64,000 nucleotides of DNA from an uncultured Chlorobiaceae bacterium (GTDB lineage: Bacteria > Bacteroidota > Chlorobiia > Chlorobiales > Chlorobiaceae): NCBI GenBank assembly GCA_903895195.1, contig CAITSZ010000045.1, forward strand, positions 1-64,000, given 5' to 3'. A program made the position numbers and the translations under genes. Positions 8,033 to 16,969 of this stretch are shown here, in pieces; position 1 is the first letter of the stretch; every line of letters starts with the position of its first letter. The notes beneath the pieces were generated by a model. That model saw only the letters and a program-made list of their open reading frames with translations. It made no database searches and was not told the DNA's origin.

Positions 8033-8851
8033 TTAATGATAATTGACAAATCCGGTTTCACTGATGATGCGTTTGCCTGCTTCGGTTTTTGTCAGGTCAA
8101 TGAACTGCTTTACAACACCGGTTGGCTGACCGTTGGTGTACATGAAGAGCGGACGGTGAATTGGGTAGGTGCCATTTTTGACTGTTTTAACGTCAGACTC
8201 TACACCGTCAACCAGAATTGCTTTTACAGAGTTATCAACAAAACCGAGGCCGATATATCCGATAGCTCCGGGAGTAGTTGAAACGCGGCTCTTGATTGCG
8301 CCATTGCTTGCCTGGGTTTCTGCTTTCTTGGAAATTGGATTATCCTTGCCCATAACCAGTTCTTTAAACGAGTCAGCTGTTCCACTGTTTGATTCGCGCT
8401 GGATGACAACTATACCGGCATTTGGTCCGCCAATCTGGCTCCAGTTGGTATATTTACCCATGTAAATTCCGCGGATCTGAGCTTTTGAAAGCGCATTGAC
8501 GCGGTTGCTTGGATGCAGAACAATAGAAAGACCGTCAAGGGCCACAACGTGCTCTACAGGGTTGACGCCTTTGCCTTTTGCTGCAGCAAGTTCATTGTCT
8601 TTCATTGGACGCGACATGGTTGCGATGTCACAGGTTTTGTTGATAAGGCTTTTTGCGCCGTTACCTGAACCGGACTCACTTACCGTTACCTGAACGCCTG
8701 TTGTTTTAGTAAAATGATCGGCAAACGCTTTTGCGATAGGACCAACTGTGGTCGAACCGTCAATAACAATTTTACCTGCTGCATGGGCTGTGCCAGAGGC
8801 CATAACGCCAAAGACTGTCGCACTTAAAAGTATTTTTTTGAAAAGTTTCAT
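8033..8851 (-). CDS. pstS: Periplasmic phosphate-binding protein PstS
   Basis: About 272 residues from the ATG at 8851 (MKLFKKILLS). The start at 8863 would put four residues before the signal peptide. The Sec signal ends near ASGTAHAAG. Family features: IDGSTTVGPIAKAFA at the mature N-terminus, SGSGNGAKSLI phosphate-loop residues, RESNSGTADSF near the middle, and GAIGYIGLGFVD. It delivers phosphate to the PstCAB importer. No pstC, pstA or pstB follows here, so the permease genes must lie elsewhere, possibly including the truncated gene at the left edge. It lies downstream of a porin gene and upstream of phoB on the same strand. Confidence 0.9.
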   Translation of the reverse strand: MKLFKKILLSATVFGVMASGTAHAAGKIVIDGSTTVGPIAKAFADHFTKTTGVQVTVSESGSGNGAKSLINKTCDIATMSRPMKDNELAAAKGKGVNPVEHVVALDGLSIVLHPSNRVNALSKAQIRGIYMGKYTNWSQIGGPNAGIVVIQRESNSGTADSFKELVMGKDNPISKKAETQASNGAIKSRVSTTPGAIGYIGLGFVDNSVKAILVDGVESDVKTVKNGTYPIHRPLFMYTNGQPTGVVKQFIDLTKTEAGKRIISETGFVNYH

Positions 8852-8918
8852 AGTGATTGTCAAGATTGAGTTAATAAAATGTAAAGTGAAAAAGATTGTT
8901 GTTCATAAACCGGATATA

Positions 8919-8951
8919 CAAGGCTGCCCATCAGCATTAGAAACAGCCTTG
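8919..8951 (-). terminator. Hairpin between porin and pstS genes
   Basis: Arms CAAGGCTG (8919-8926) and CAGCCTTG (8944-8951) around a 17-base loop, 49 bases after the porin stop and 68 bases before the pstS start. There is no strong T-run on the reverse strand. It may be a partial terminator or processing site that sets the porin:PstS ratio. Confidence 0.5.
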
Positions 8952-8999
8952 CAAACCAGACCCGAAACTATACAACAACGAAAGAACAACACACAAAGT

Positions 9000-10193
9000 T
9001 TAGAACTTTACAGAAGCATCTACCCAGAAGAGGTTAGTGGTAGGAACAGTATTGCCGATGATATTATTGAACCTGAAATAATTCACGCCAAGAGTCATGT
9101 TCTGCACAAGATGATAAGCTGCGCCTATCTTGATACCTTTAAGATTTACCTGTGTACCACGGTTACGGTCTGAATCCGTGAAGCCGGTAACTGCATCTTG
9201 CTCGATATAGGCGTATTCAGCGGAAGTGAACCACTGTCCAACCTGCTTGGCATCACCGATTTTTGCCTCAACAAGGTAGCTCTTTCTGTTATTTTCGTCG
9301 ATAGCGGTATAGCGAGCACCATTATTCGTCGCAGTGTTGAAGGCATACTGCCCAGTGATCTGCCATGGAAGCGTGTCAGTAATCTGGCCGCCGACTTTTC
9401 CAAACAGTTCAACAATATTGAAGTCTTTTCCGCTATAGTTGTTTGTTCCTTTTATGATCATGCCGTTATAATCGAAATTCACATAGTCATAATAGGCGGC
9501 ACCTACCTGATAGTTGAGATCACTGAATTCACCTTTATAGCTTGCCTGTGCAGCAAAAAGGTATGCATCATCAACTCGGGTTGGTGTACCTGTTGCGCTA
9601 GGAACTGGTGCTGTACCGTTAACTTCGTTAAGCGGGTAGTATCCTATAACTGCACATAGACCGTCTTTTTCTTTGCCTGCGGCATCCTTTCCGTACTGAA
9701 GGGTTGCTCCCTCAAAGGTAAGATCGCTGTCCCATACGAGATCGTTGACAACAGTAAGAGTGCTTGCAACGGCTCTCTTTCCAAGGATTACGTTGACGTC
9801 GCCACCGAGCATGGCTGGATGGTAGTCGATAAAGTATTCATTCAAAAAGACGGGACTGGCATGAAACGTATTGCCAAAGGTCTGGTTGCGTGAGGTTGTT
9901 TCATTAGCATACCATAAACCGTTACCAGTTCCAGTTGATGTGGTCTGTGTTATATCATCTGTTGCGAGCTGGACACCGGCTGACAACTCTTCGTTGACCC
10001 AGGCGTTTGCGCCCAAACGAAGACGGCCACGGTGACGGTTACGGGTGATATCTGTAGTCGCAGCATTGCCAGTATCAGTTTTTTCAGTCTGGTAGCGGTA
10101 GCGAACATCGCCTGCCCAGTTCAGGTCAACAGCCTGCGCATTGTTGTACCCGAGGGAGGCTGCCAGACCGACCAATAATGCTAATTTCTTCAT
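9000..10193 (-). CDS. Outer-membrane porin of the phosphate block
   Basis: A 397-residue protein with a Sec signal peptide (MKKLALLVGLAASLGYNNAQA) and a repetitive beta-strand pattern rich in aromatic and Gly/Asn residues. It ends in a typical outer-membrane C-terminus (NLFWVDASVKF, terminal Phe). The N-terminal mature segment DLNWAGDVRYRYQTEKTDTG with RNRHRGRLRLGANAWV resembles putative porins found widely in Chlorobi and Proteobacteria. Position ahead of pstS, under the Pho-box-like array at 10290-10316, suggests a phosphate-starvation porin functionally like OprP/PhoE; that role is inferred. The arginine-rich segment RNRHRGRLR may line the pore. Confidence 0.8.
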   Translation of the reverse strand: MKKLALLVGLAASLGYNNAQAVDLNWAGDVRYRYQTEKTDTGNAATTDITRNRHRGRLRLGANAWVNEELSAGVQLATDDITQTTSTGTGNGLWYANETTSRNQTFGNTFHASPVFLNEYFIDYHPAMLGGDVNVILGKRAVASTLTVVNDLVWDSDLTFEGATLQYGKDAAGKEKDGLCAVIGYYPLNEVNGTAPVPSATGTPTRVDDAYLFAAQASYKGEFSDLNYQVGAAYYDYVNFDYNGMIIKGTNNYSGKDFNIVELFGKVGGQITDTLPWQITGQYAFNTATNNGARYTAIDENNRKSYLVEAKIGDAKQVGQWFTSAEYAYIEQDAVTGFTDSDRNRGTQVNLKGIKIGAAYHLVQNMTLGVNYFRFNNIIGNTVPTTNLFWVDASVKF

Positions 10194-10289
10194 AATGATT
10201 ATGTGATTTGGTTGTGTGTGATCTTAACATGAAAAATTCCGAACTTGCAATCGCATATCTTCATGCGCCACATAATGTAACCATCGTTT

Positions 10290-10316
10290 TGTTAAGGGAT
10301 TGTTACGAGAGTGTCA
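10290..10316 (+). promoter_or_regulatory. Candidate Pho box (three TGTnA repeats at 11-bp spacing)
   Basis: TGTTA at 10290, TGTTA at 10301 and TGTCA at 10312 are spaced exactly 11 bases apart, the repeat period of PhoB/PhoP sites (TGTCA-N6-TGTCA in enterics; TTAACA-type on the other strand in Bacillus). The array lies about 100 bases before the porin start (minus strand) and 75 bases before the pstS remnant (plus strand), so it could serve either direction. The role is inferred from spacing and gene content. Confidence 0.55.
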
Positions 10317-10390
10317 CATGATTGTGAACAATAATTGGATCCCAAATTCCCTTTGTATTGCTTTAGTTTAAAAGGTTAAGACGATGAGAA

Positions 10391-10522
10391 ATGAAGAAGC
10401 ATTTGACTGTTGTGAGCACCAATGGCCTGCTAAACGCTGCTGACCAAAAGTTTATCGACTTGGTAAATTCCGAAGTTGGTAAAGACATTATCAGCGAAAC
10501 AGGGTTTGGCAGCTATCATTAA
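10391..10522 (+). pseudogene. Remnant of a second pstS gene (C-terminus only)
   Basis: A 43-codon frame starts MKKHLTVVSTNG and ends KFIDLVNSEVGKDIISETGF-GSYH. Its last 30 or so residues align to the end of the intact PstS in this window (QFIDLTKTEAGKRIISETGF-VNYH), including the STNG/YTNG motif. It lies on the opposite strand to pstS, beyond the porin. The simplest reading is a decayed tandem or inverted copy of pstS that has lost about 85% of its length by internal deletion; the first few codons may be the old start. It may still be transcribed from the Pho-box-like array 75 bases upstream. Confidence 0.75.
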
Positions 10523-10678
10523 AAGTCTTTTCAGACTGCTCTGTTTTCTCTAAAAATAGTTCCAGTCAAAAAAAAGCCTTCTTCCCATGGAACGTTTTTT
10601 TTGTTTCTGGTTATTTTCTTCACTTTGGGAGATTGAACTTCAATCGAATTATTCGGTACCAACACATAAGCTTTATTT

Positions 10679-11956
10679 ATGAACTATATAACAGTGCGTT
10701 TTTTCCTGATTGTTCTCCTCTATACTACTCTTGCGAGCACTCTGTCATTAAAGGCAACTGCTTTTAATAAAGCTCATCTCGAGTCTCTTAATTCAGGAGT
10801 GGCATCATGGAACAAGATGAGAGATGATCACAAAGAGTTTATCCCCGACCTGTCAGGAGCTAACCTTAAGGGGAAAAATCTAAGAAGAGTTGATTTACAC
10901 AATGCAAACTTATCCAGAGCAATTCTCAGCCAATCTGATCTCAGCAATGCCAATCTGCAGAACGCTCTCCTTGAAAATGCTCTTTTCAAAAGCACTATGC
11001 TGATCAAAGCTAATCTGGCGAACGCCGTGTTAAGTGGTGCTGATTTTGAAAACGCATTGATGGATGGTGCGGATTTTCATAATGCAGTTCTCGAAAAAGC
11101 CGTGTTTAAAAAAGCAGATTGCTCGAATGTCAATATGAAGGATTCGGATCTTCAGGGATGCAATTTCCGAGAGGCTACTCTTGTGCATGCAAATCTCAAC
11201 GGATCGGATTTAAGAGGCAGCTACCTTTGGAGAGCAAATCTCAGCCGTGCAACGCTAACTGGTGCGAAGGTATCAGAAACAACGATTCTCGATACAGGCA
11301 GTTTTGCTTCCAAAGCATGGGCAGAAGAACATTCTGCTGTTATGGTTGTCGAGCATCCTGTATCATCTTCTGTCAAAACTGTTTCAGCAGATGAAAAAAG
11401 GTCGGGAATCGTTCTTCCCCCTGGGCATGCTGATCAACGGGTGATAGAACGCCCTATTGAGGAAAGCAATATTTCCAGCTCAAAAAAGGATATTGTTGCA
11501 CAAAATATATGGAGTAATGCAGATGCATCTGTTCATGTGGCTTATGACAGAACGCTGTTCGATAAACTGAAAAGGAATGTGTTCGACTGGAATAAAATGC
11601 GAAAACAGGAAAAAAGTATGAGCATTCAACTCAAGGAAGCGCCACTGGATCACAAAAATCTCAGTTATGCCGATTTAAACCATGCGATACTCTCAGCTTC
11701 GAGTTTTCGGGCATCGGACATGAGTAAGTGCGATCTGCGATTTGCCGACTTAAGGAGATGCGACCTTCAGGAAGCTAACTTAGAGCGTGCAGATCTTGGT
11801 GGTGCGGACCTTCGGGGTGCAAATCTCTGGCGCGCAAACATTGATCGTGCACACTTCACAGGTGCAACTGTATCTAACCAGACAAAACTTAATTCCGGAA
11901 AAAAAGCTACTCAGGAATCAGCAACTCGTTGGGGAATGATTTTTATTGCTGAATAA
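10679..11956 (+). CDS. Secreted/periplasmic pentapeptide-repeat protein with duplicated module
   Basis: A 425-residue protein with a hydrophobic N-terminal signal (FFLIVLLYTTLASTLSL) and two blocks of A(D/N)LxX pentapeptide repeats, around residues 58-195 and 320-405. They are joined by a Ser/Val-rich linker of about 115 residues with no repeats. Each block opens with a WNKMR motif and closes with LWRAN...TGA.VS.T, so the whole module was duplicated. Pentapeptide repeats fold as a right-handed quadrilateral beta helix; the function here is unknown. It stands alone, between the phosphate block and the metal-uptake block. Confidence 0.85.
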   Translation: MNYITVRFFLIVLLYTTLASTLSLKATAFNKAHLESLNSGVASWNKMRDDHKEFIPDLSGANLKGKNLRRVDLHNANLSRAILSQSDLSNANLQNALLENALFKSTMLIKANLANAVLSGADFENALMDGADFHNAVLEKAVFKKADCSNVNMKDSDLQGCNFREATLVHANLNGSDLRGSYLWRANLSRATLTGAKVSETTILDTGSFASKAWAEEHSAVMVVEHPVSSSVKTVSADEKRSGIVLPPGHADQRVIERPIEESNISSSKKDIVAQNIWSNADASVHVAYDRTLFDKLKRNVFDWNKMRKQEKSMSIQLKEAPLDHKNLSYADLNHAILSASSFRASDMSKCDLRFADLRRCDLQEANLERADLGGADLRGANLWRANIDRAHFTGATVSNQTKLNSGKKATQESATRWGMIFIAE

Positions 11957-12107
11957 TTTTACTGGGGTGGCAGTTGTCAGGAGGCCCAATGTTTATGAGC
12001 ATATCATTTCCAAACCCTTAGAATGGCTGGGGATATTATGTTTTCAACAATTCATCTGCTATCTTTTGAAATACATTAAAATATACCTAAAACAACTTAT
12101 GTAATTT

Positions 12108-12494
12108 ATGAGTGCAGCAACCCGATCCATTGCAGTTCTGATGCTTGTCGGGATGCTTATCCAGATTAACAGTGTTTTCGTCTGTTACGCGCTCTTCTTT
12201 TTAAATCAAAAGGCAATAGCTGAAACTGCCTGCGAAAAGAAGACCATGGAATGCGACGGGCACTGTTTCCTCCAGAAAAAAATCGCTGCTACCAGTGAGA
12301 CCGAGTCAGTACCAACTGAGAAGCAGATACCAACCAAAACCCAGCAAGAATTGCTCAACGCAATGCCTGGCATTCTCGCTGACCTGCAACACGCTCCGCT
12401 GACCACAAGCAATAGTCATATATTTACCTTCGCTCCCTCTTCTTTTTTACTCGATGGCGTCTTTCGCCAAATCGACCATCCGCCGAACGCTTAG
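12108..12494 (+). CDS. Small Cys-containing membrane protein next to a TonB receptor
   Basis: A 128-residue protein with one N-terminal hydrophobic helix (SIAVLMLVGMLIQINSVFVCYALFFL), then a short soluble part with C-E-K-K-T-M-E-C-DGHCFLQKK. The last Cys/His cluster (C-x5-6-C-x2-HC) is like that in small Bacteroidetes/Chlorobi proteins found beside TonB-dependent metal receptors, and looks like a soft-metal site. The remaining part is Ser/Thr-rich and unstructured. It lies 203 bases ahead of the TonB receptor, same strand. Role unknown; a metal-handling or sensing accessory is a plausible inference. Confidence 0.65.
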   Translation: MSAATRSIAVLMLVGMLIQINSVFVCYALFFLNQKAIAETACEKKTMECDGHCFLQKKIAATSETESVPTEKQIPTKTQQELLNAMPGILADLQHAPLTTSNSHIFTFAPSSFLLDGVFRQIDHPPNA

Positions 12495-12563
12495 CTTCAC
12501 TTTTCATATTTGAACGCACATACCAAACTTAGAGTTATTGAGAGCGTTCTGACTTGCCATGCT

Positions 12564-12581
12564 TTGCATTCGGTTGAATGC
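12564..12581 (+). promoter_or_regulatory. Hairpin/palindrome in the TonB receptor leader
   Basis: TGCATTC-GGTT-GAATGCA is a perfect 7-bp inverted repeat around 117 bases ahead of the TonB receptor start. It could be an operator or an mRNA hairpin. There is no T-run, so it is not a good terminator for the upstream small gene. No B12 box (GCCACTG) is present on either strand nearby. Confidence 0.35.
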
Positions 12582-12697
12582 ATGAGTTGTCTATTAATTT
12601 TATACTGATTGGAAACAATCCCGGGCAACCTCTCTCTGTAGTACAGGGTTGACTTTTATTGTCTCCATTTATTTAAACCATTTGTTTACTAATCGAT

Positions 12698-14860
12698 ATG
12701 AGAAAATCACAATCTATATTTATAAGACCGCTCGTCTTTCTACTGACCGCTTCGGCAGTGCCCTTACCGGCATTGTGTATAGAGGCAATTGGCCCGGAAA
12801 CGGTTATTACGGGGAACTCAGAAAAAACAGAGGCACCACTGGCATCCAGGCGCCTGAAAACCAGTGATACGGCATCGTTACTTAAGAACGAACCTGGAGT
12901 CGCACTTGCCACAGGGGGTGGTGTTTCGAGCCTGCCGATTGTTCACGGACTGGGGGATGATCGTTTAATCATATACGTTGACGGTATGTGCCTGACATCG
13001 GCCTGTGCAAACCACATGAATCCACCGTTGTCGTACATTGCTCCTTCAAATGTGAGCAGCATCGGAGTTAAGGCCGGTGTTGCGCCGGTCAGTTTCGGTG
13101 GAGACAACATAGGGGGAACCATCCACGTTGAATCGGATCAACCGGTTTTTGCCAAGCTGGGAGAGGACGTAAAAACGTCGGGCAGTGCTTCGACCTATTA
13201 CCGAAGCATCAACCAGAGCACAGGGGCTGCATTTTCGGGCGCAGTCGCAAACAGCAACCTTAGCTTTGGAGTTACTGGCTCCATTGATCACGCCAAGAAC
13301 TACAAGGATGGTCATGGTAATACTGTAACCTCAACCTATTACGAATCGCGGAATATTGGTGCAACCTTGGCTCTAAAAGGGGACAGCAGCCTTTTAACCC
13401 TCAAGGCAGGCCATCAATCGATCCCCGGACAGGGATTTGTCAACCAGTGGATGGACATGATAGACAACAATGCCTCATTCATCAACCTCGGCTATAAGAA
13501 CAGCTTTGGCTGGGGAAAACTTGATGCTACAGCATTCTGGCAGAACACATACCACAGGATGGATTCAGGCGACGATAAGCTGCCCATCAATCTGACTCCA
13601 CCGGTAATGATGCCCTACATGCCGATGGAAACCAGAGGTATTGACCTTGGCTACTCCTTAAAAACGGAGATCCCGTTTGCAGAGAAGAACATTCTGCGCC
13701 TCGGACATGAATTCCATCGTTTTACCCTTAACGACTCATGGCCGCCGATTTCCGCGACACTAGGCTCTATGGGGCCTAACACCTTCGTTAATATCAATGA
13801 TGGGCGTCGTGATCGCTACAGTCTTTTTGCTGAATGGGAATCAAAAGTAACCAAAGAGGTGACAACAATTCTGGGTTTACGCGGTGAACTGGTGCGGATG
13901 AATACCGGTAATGTACAAGGCTATAATAATTCGAACATGGCAGGTATGATGATTACAAATTATCTGCGCGATTCAAATGCCTTTAATGCACAGGATCATG
14001 CCCGCAACGACAACAACCTCGACATAACCGCCCAGGCCAGATTCGAACCCACATCAAATGCAACCTATGAGGTCGGCTACGGCCGCAAAACCCGCTCTCC
14101 AAACCTCTACGAGCGCTATGCATGGTCAACCAGCTGGATGTGCAGCGGAATGATCAACTGGGCCGGTGACGGCAATGGGTATGTAGGCAATCTTAACCTT
14201 AGACCGGAAGTTGCTAATACCGTGAGCCTCTCGGCAGAATGGCACGACAGTTCACGCAAAAGCTGGGAGTTAAAGATAACTCCTTATTACAGCTATGTCT
14301 CAGATTACATAGACGTCAACTATTACGGCAGCAAAACATGGACAGGAGGAAGTGAAGTTCGCAATATCCTTCAGTTTGCCAACCACGATGCCAGGATTTA
14401 TGGACTGGATGTGTCGGGAAAAGTTGGCGTATGGGATAACGGCAGTTTTGGACACGGCCAACTTAATGGCGCTCTTGGCTATGTACATGGCAGTAACTCT
14501 GACACAGGTAACTCTCTCTACCACATGATGCCACTGAATGGTTCGCTTACGCTGGAACAGAAAATTTCCGGGTGGACTAATGGGGTTGAGATGCAGCTAG
14601 TCAGCGGAAAAACAGAGGCCGATGCTCTCCGCAAAGAGCCAACGACTCCCGGCTTTATGCTGCTCAATCTAAGAACTGCATACCAATGGAAAAACCTCCG
14701 TCTGGACTTTGGTATTACGAACGTGTTTGACAGGTTCTATTATCTCCCACTCGGAGGCATCAACTACGATCAAAGTCTGGCAGGTAAAAGACTCAACTTA
14801 ATTGAGTCACTTGCAGGACAGGGTCGTTCGTTTAATGTGGGTTTAACACAGACTTTCTAA
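12698..14860 (+). CDS. TonB-dependent outer-membrane receptor, probably for a transition metal
   Basis: A 720-residue TonB-dependent receptor: signal peptide (residues 1-28), plug domain with SLLKNEPGVALATGGGVSSLPIVHGLGDDRLIIYVDGM and GGDNIGGTIHVES, then a 22-strand-type barrel ending in an aromatic C-terminal strand (FNVGLTQTF). The plug carries GMCLTSACANHMNPP, resembling the CxNHMDPP signature of OprC/NosA-type copper receptors. The barrel has Met-rich loops (PVMMPYMPME, SWMCSGM). It converges on a CbiMNQO-type transporter for cobalt or nickel. So the substrate is likely Cu, Ni or Co ion or complex; the motifs favour a soft metal, while the context favours Ni/Co. Confidence 0.82.
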   Translation: MRKSQSIFIRPLVFLLTASAVPLPALCIEAIGPETVITGNSEKTEAPLASRRLKTSDTASLLKNEPGVALATGGGVSSLPIVHGLGDDRLIIYVDGMCLTSACANHMNPPLSYIAPSNVSSIGVKAGVAPVSFGGDNIGGTIHVESDQPVFAKLGEDVKTSGSASTYYRSINQSTGAAFSGAVANSNLSFGVTGSIDHAKNYKDGHGNTVTSTYYESRNIGATLALKGDSSLLTLKAGHQSIPGQGFVNQWMDMIDNNASFINLGYKNSFGWGKLDATAFWQNTYHRMDSGDDKLPINLTPPVMMPYMPMETRGIDLGYSLKTEIPFAEKNILRLGHEFHRFTLNDSWPPISATLGSMGPNTFVNINDGRRDRYSLFAEWESKVTKEVTTILGLRGELVRMNTGNVQGYNNSNMAGMMITNYLRDSNAFNAQDHARNDNNLDITAQARFEPTSNATYEVGYGRKTRSPNLYERYAWSTSWMCSGMINWAGDGNGYVGNLNLRPEVANTVSLSAEWHDSSRKSWELKITPYYSYVSDYIDVNYYGSKTWTGGSEVRNILQFANHDARIYGLDVSGKVGVWDNGSFGHGQLNGALGYVHGSNSDTGNSLYHMMPLNGSLTLEQKISGWTNGVEMQLVSGKTEADALRKEPTTPGFMLLNLRTAYQWKNLRLDFGITNVFDRFYYLPLGGINYDQSLAGKRLNLIESLAGQGRSFNVGLTQTF

Positions 14861-14880
14861 CCCGGAAAAAATCATGCTCG

Positions 14881-14913
14881 CTGACGAGGCAGTCATCAAT
14901 CCTGCCCCGTCAG
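14881..14913. terminator. Hairpin between the convergent TonB and cbiO genes
   Basis: CTGACGAGGCAG (14881-14892) and CTGCCCCGTCAG (14902-14913) form a 12-bp stem with one A:C mismatch and a 9-base loop. It lies 20 bases past the TonB receptor stop and 70 past cbiO. The U-run is weak on both strands, so termination is likely but not certain. Confidence 0.5.
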
Positions 14914-14983
14914 AAAGGTGATGTTTTAGCTCAAAACGGCTGAAAAATTATGGGATTTCTTTATGGGAACTCAATGTCTACAG

Positions 14984-15793
14984 CTAGTCATGCGGCTCCA
15001 GCGGAAGATGCTGATGGACATGCTCCCTGCCATCATGGTGGTGTCGATGAATATGAATAAGGTTATTCGACTCAAGGAGTGAACGGTCATTCAAAATAGA
15101 TTCTGCAGAGCCTCCACTGACAATACTTTTGTTCCGCCCGAACACATAGACCGTATCGGCTATTTCCCCGATAATGTGCAGGTCATGCGTAGCGGTGATA
15201 ATGGTCTTGCCTCGCTGATTGGCACTGACAATAAAATCAATAATGTGCCGGACAGTTAAAGGATCGAGCCCTGCTGTGGGTTCATCAAATAGATAGACAT
15301 CTGGATCAATTGCAAGAACTGAGGCGATTGCAACCCGCCGTTTCTCTCCGATGCTTAATTGATGGGGAACCCTGTCCAACAGATGCTGGATATCCAACAC
15401 TTCGGCGACTTCAAGGATTCGCCGGTTAACTTCTCCCTCAGCCACGCCGAACTGCAATGGACCAAAGGCAATGTCCTCTCTAACCGACGGGCAGAACAAC
15501 TGGATATCTGCATTCTGGAAAACAAGGCCAACCCTTTGCCGAAAGCGGTGTGCTGCTTTTTCATACACCTCCGAATGTTCAAGCAGCCTTTCACCGAAGG
15601 CAGTCACAGTACCACGATCAGGGAAAATCAGTCCGTCCAGGAGCTGCAGCAAGGTTGACTTCCCTGTTCCGTTAGCACCAATAACAGCAATCTTCTCTCC
15701 TGACCGGATGGTCATATTCACACCGCTCAGTGCCGGGAATTTTCCCAGATAGGAGTAATGCACATCCTGCACTTCAAAAACAGTGTCGCTCAT
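14984..15793 (-). CDS. cbiO: ECF-type cobalt/nickel ABC transporter ATPase
   Basis: A 269-residue ABC ATPase: Walker A GANGTGKS, Q-loop FQNADIQLF, signature LSIGEKRRVAIAS, Walker B DVYLFDEPTAGLDP, and H-loop TATHDLHI. The FQN(P/A)D-QLF motif and order behind CbiQ are typical of CbiO/NikO. The C-terminal tail is very His-rich (NLIHIHRHHHDGREHVHQH), which fits metal handling. The start overlaps cbiQ by 4 bases. It powers import of Co2+ or Ni2+; the sequence does not decide which. Confidence 0.88.
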   Translation of the reverse strand: MSDTVFEVQDVHYSYLGKFPALSGVNMTIRSGEKIAVIGANGTGKSTLLQLLDGLIFPDRGTVTAFGERLLEHSEVYEKAAHRFRQRVGLVFQNADIQLFCPSVREDIAFGPLQFGVAEGEVNRRILEVAEVLDIQHLLDRVPHQLSIGEKRRVAIASVLAIDPDVYLFDEPTAGLDPLTVRHIIDFIVSANQRGKTIITATHDLHIIGEIADTVYVFGRNKSIVSGGSAESILNDRSLLESNNLIHIHRHHHDGREHVHQHLPLEPHD

Positions 15794-16641
15794 AGGGTAT
15801 ATCCTTTATAAAACAGGAATGCACAGATGACCACTGCGCACAACAGCCAGAGCCAATCCTGAGGTTTCGCGTGAAATGCAGAGAGGAGCCGGGGCTCGCC
15901 GGTGTAGCCCCTTGATAGCATTGCCATATAGACATCTTCACTCATTTGCGTGGTTCTGTTCCATGTGTTGGCAATATTCCAGGCTACAATATTCTGTCCA
16001 TGCCGGTGATGCGAGACTACCCCGACACGGCTTTTAACAGCGGTAAAAATATTTTCGATCATGGTCGCAAAGAGATAGAGATAGCGGTAAGACATCGATA
16101 CCGTCAATACAAAAACCTGTGGAATACCGAATACCCTTAACACTTTTAATAATTCCGAGTGCCGGGTCGTCATCGACAATAAAACGACCAGCGAGACTGA
16201 GGCAGCTACCCTGACCACAAACAAAACAGCTCCATCCAGACCGGGACGGGTAATGATGCCAGTGATCCCGACAACATGGAACGACCACACTGGCTCACCT
16301 GGCGTCACGAAACTGAACAGGGTTGGAAGCACAATAAAAAGAGAAAACAAGGGAATGAAAATGAGAGTCCTTAAAAGGAATTTCCTGATAGGAATTCCGG
16401 ACAACGTGGCAAGTATCAGGCACAAAAGATAGAGAGAGGAAATCAAGAGTGCACTTTTTAAAGAGACTGCGGTAACAAGAAACGCTAAAAAAGAGATGGT
16501 ATTGAACCTGGGGTCCAGCGACTGCAAGAAACCTTTGCGATTTGCGTACTCTTCCGACAGTGTGGCATCTTTTAAAAACGCAAGAGCGCTCAAGATTGAA
16601 CGCTCAATAAAATCATGCTTCTTGTGTAAAGGGTTACTCAT
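15790..16641 (-). CDS. cbiQ: ECF transporter transmembrane (T) component, CbiQ/NikQ
   Basis: A 283-residue membrane protein with four to five hydrophobic helices. The T-component coupling motifs are visible as AMLSRGYTGEPR (the A-R-G element near residue 240), and a second helix contains RYLYLFATMIENIFTAVKSR. The N-terminus has LDPRFNTISFLAF, typical of CbiQ (DPR). Overlaps of 8 bases with the upstream small gene and 4 with cbiO indicate one operon. Confidence 0.87.
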   Translation of the reverse strand: MSNPLHKKHDFIERSILSALAFLKDATLSEEYANRKGFLQSLDPRFNTISFLAFLVTAVSLKSALLISSLYLLCLILATLSGIPIRKFLLRTLIFIPLFSLFIVLPTLFSFVTPGEPVWSFHVVGITGIITRPGLDGAVLFVVRVAASVSLVVLLSMTTRHSELLKVLRVFGIPQVFVLTVSMSYRYLYLFATMIENIFTAVKSRVGVVSHHRHGQNIVAWNIANTWNRTTQMSEDVYMAMLSRGYTGEPRLLSAFHAKPQDWLWLLCAVVICAFLFYKGYTL

Positions 16642-16969
16642 GCTCTTTTGCCAATACCCTGCCTATTAAAAACGCCACTACGGCTATGATTGCGATGCCG
16701 GCAATCGCTGAGATGATATATGCAAAACTCGTAGAAAAGGGATCTTTTCCTTCCCATCCCTGAAAAGCATAACCCTCCAAAGGGGCTTTCCATAGTGCGG
16801 AGAGTCTCTGAAAACCCTTTGGAACATATCCGGTCATTTTCTGCACTTCATCCATACCCCACTCCCCCCAGGCCGGACCCGCCTTAAAATAATCGGGCAC
16901 AATAAGCCCAAGCGGTGAAAGTACAATTAACACACCAATGCCTATCCATAATTTTCGGGTAAGCGTCAT
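16634..16969 (-). CDS. CbiN/PDGLE-type small component of the metal transporter
   Basis: A 111-residue protein with a transmembrane helix at each end (residues 7-25 and about 83-104) and a periplasmic loop between. This is the layout of CbiN/NikN and PDGLE-domain proteins, which assist the CbiM/NikM substrate-capture subunit. The conserved PDGLE-like element is not exact here: the loop has AWGEWGMDEVQ and GYVPKGFQRL. It overlaps cbiM by 4 bases and cbiQ by 8, so it is an obligate member of the operon. Confidence 0.75.
   Translation of the reverse strand: MTLTRKLWIGIGVLIVLSPLGLIVPDYFKAGPAWGEWGMDEVQKMTGYVPKGFQRLSALWKAPLEGYAFQGWEGKDPFSTSFAYIISAIAGIAIIAVVAFLIGRVLAKEHE

Larger units (their letters stand above)
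10194..10678. other. 485-base gap: Pho-box-like array plus pstS remnant
   Basis: This divergent gap contains the 11-bp-phased TGTnA array at 10290-10316 and a short frame at 10391-10522 homologous to the end of PstS. It ends in an A/T-rich stretch (AAAAAAAAGCC...GTTTTTTTTG near 10567-10603) whose arms do not form a good stem apart from the A/T tracts. No other gene is seen. Confidence 0.6.
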
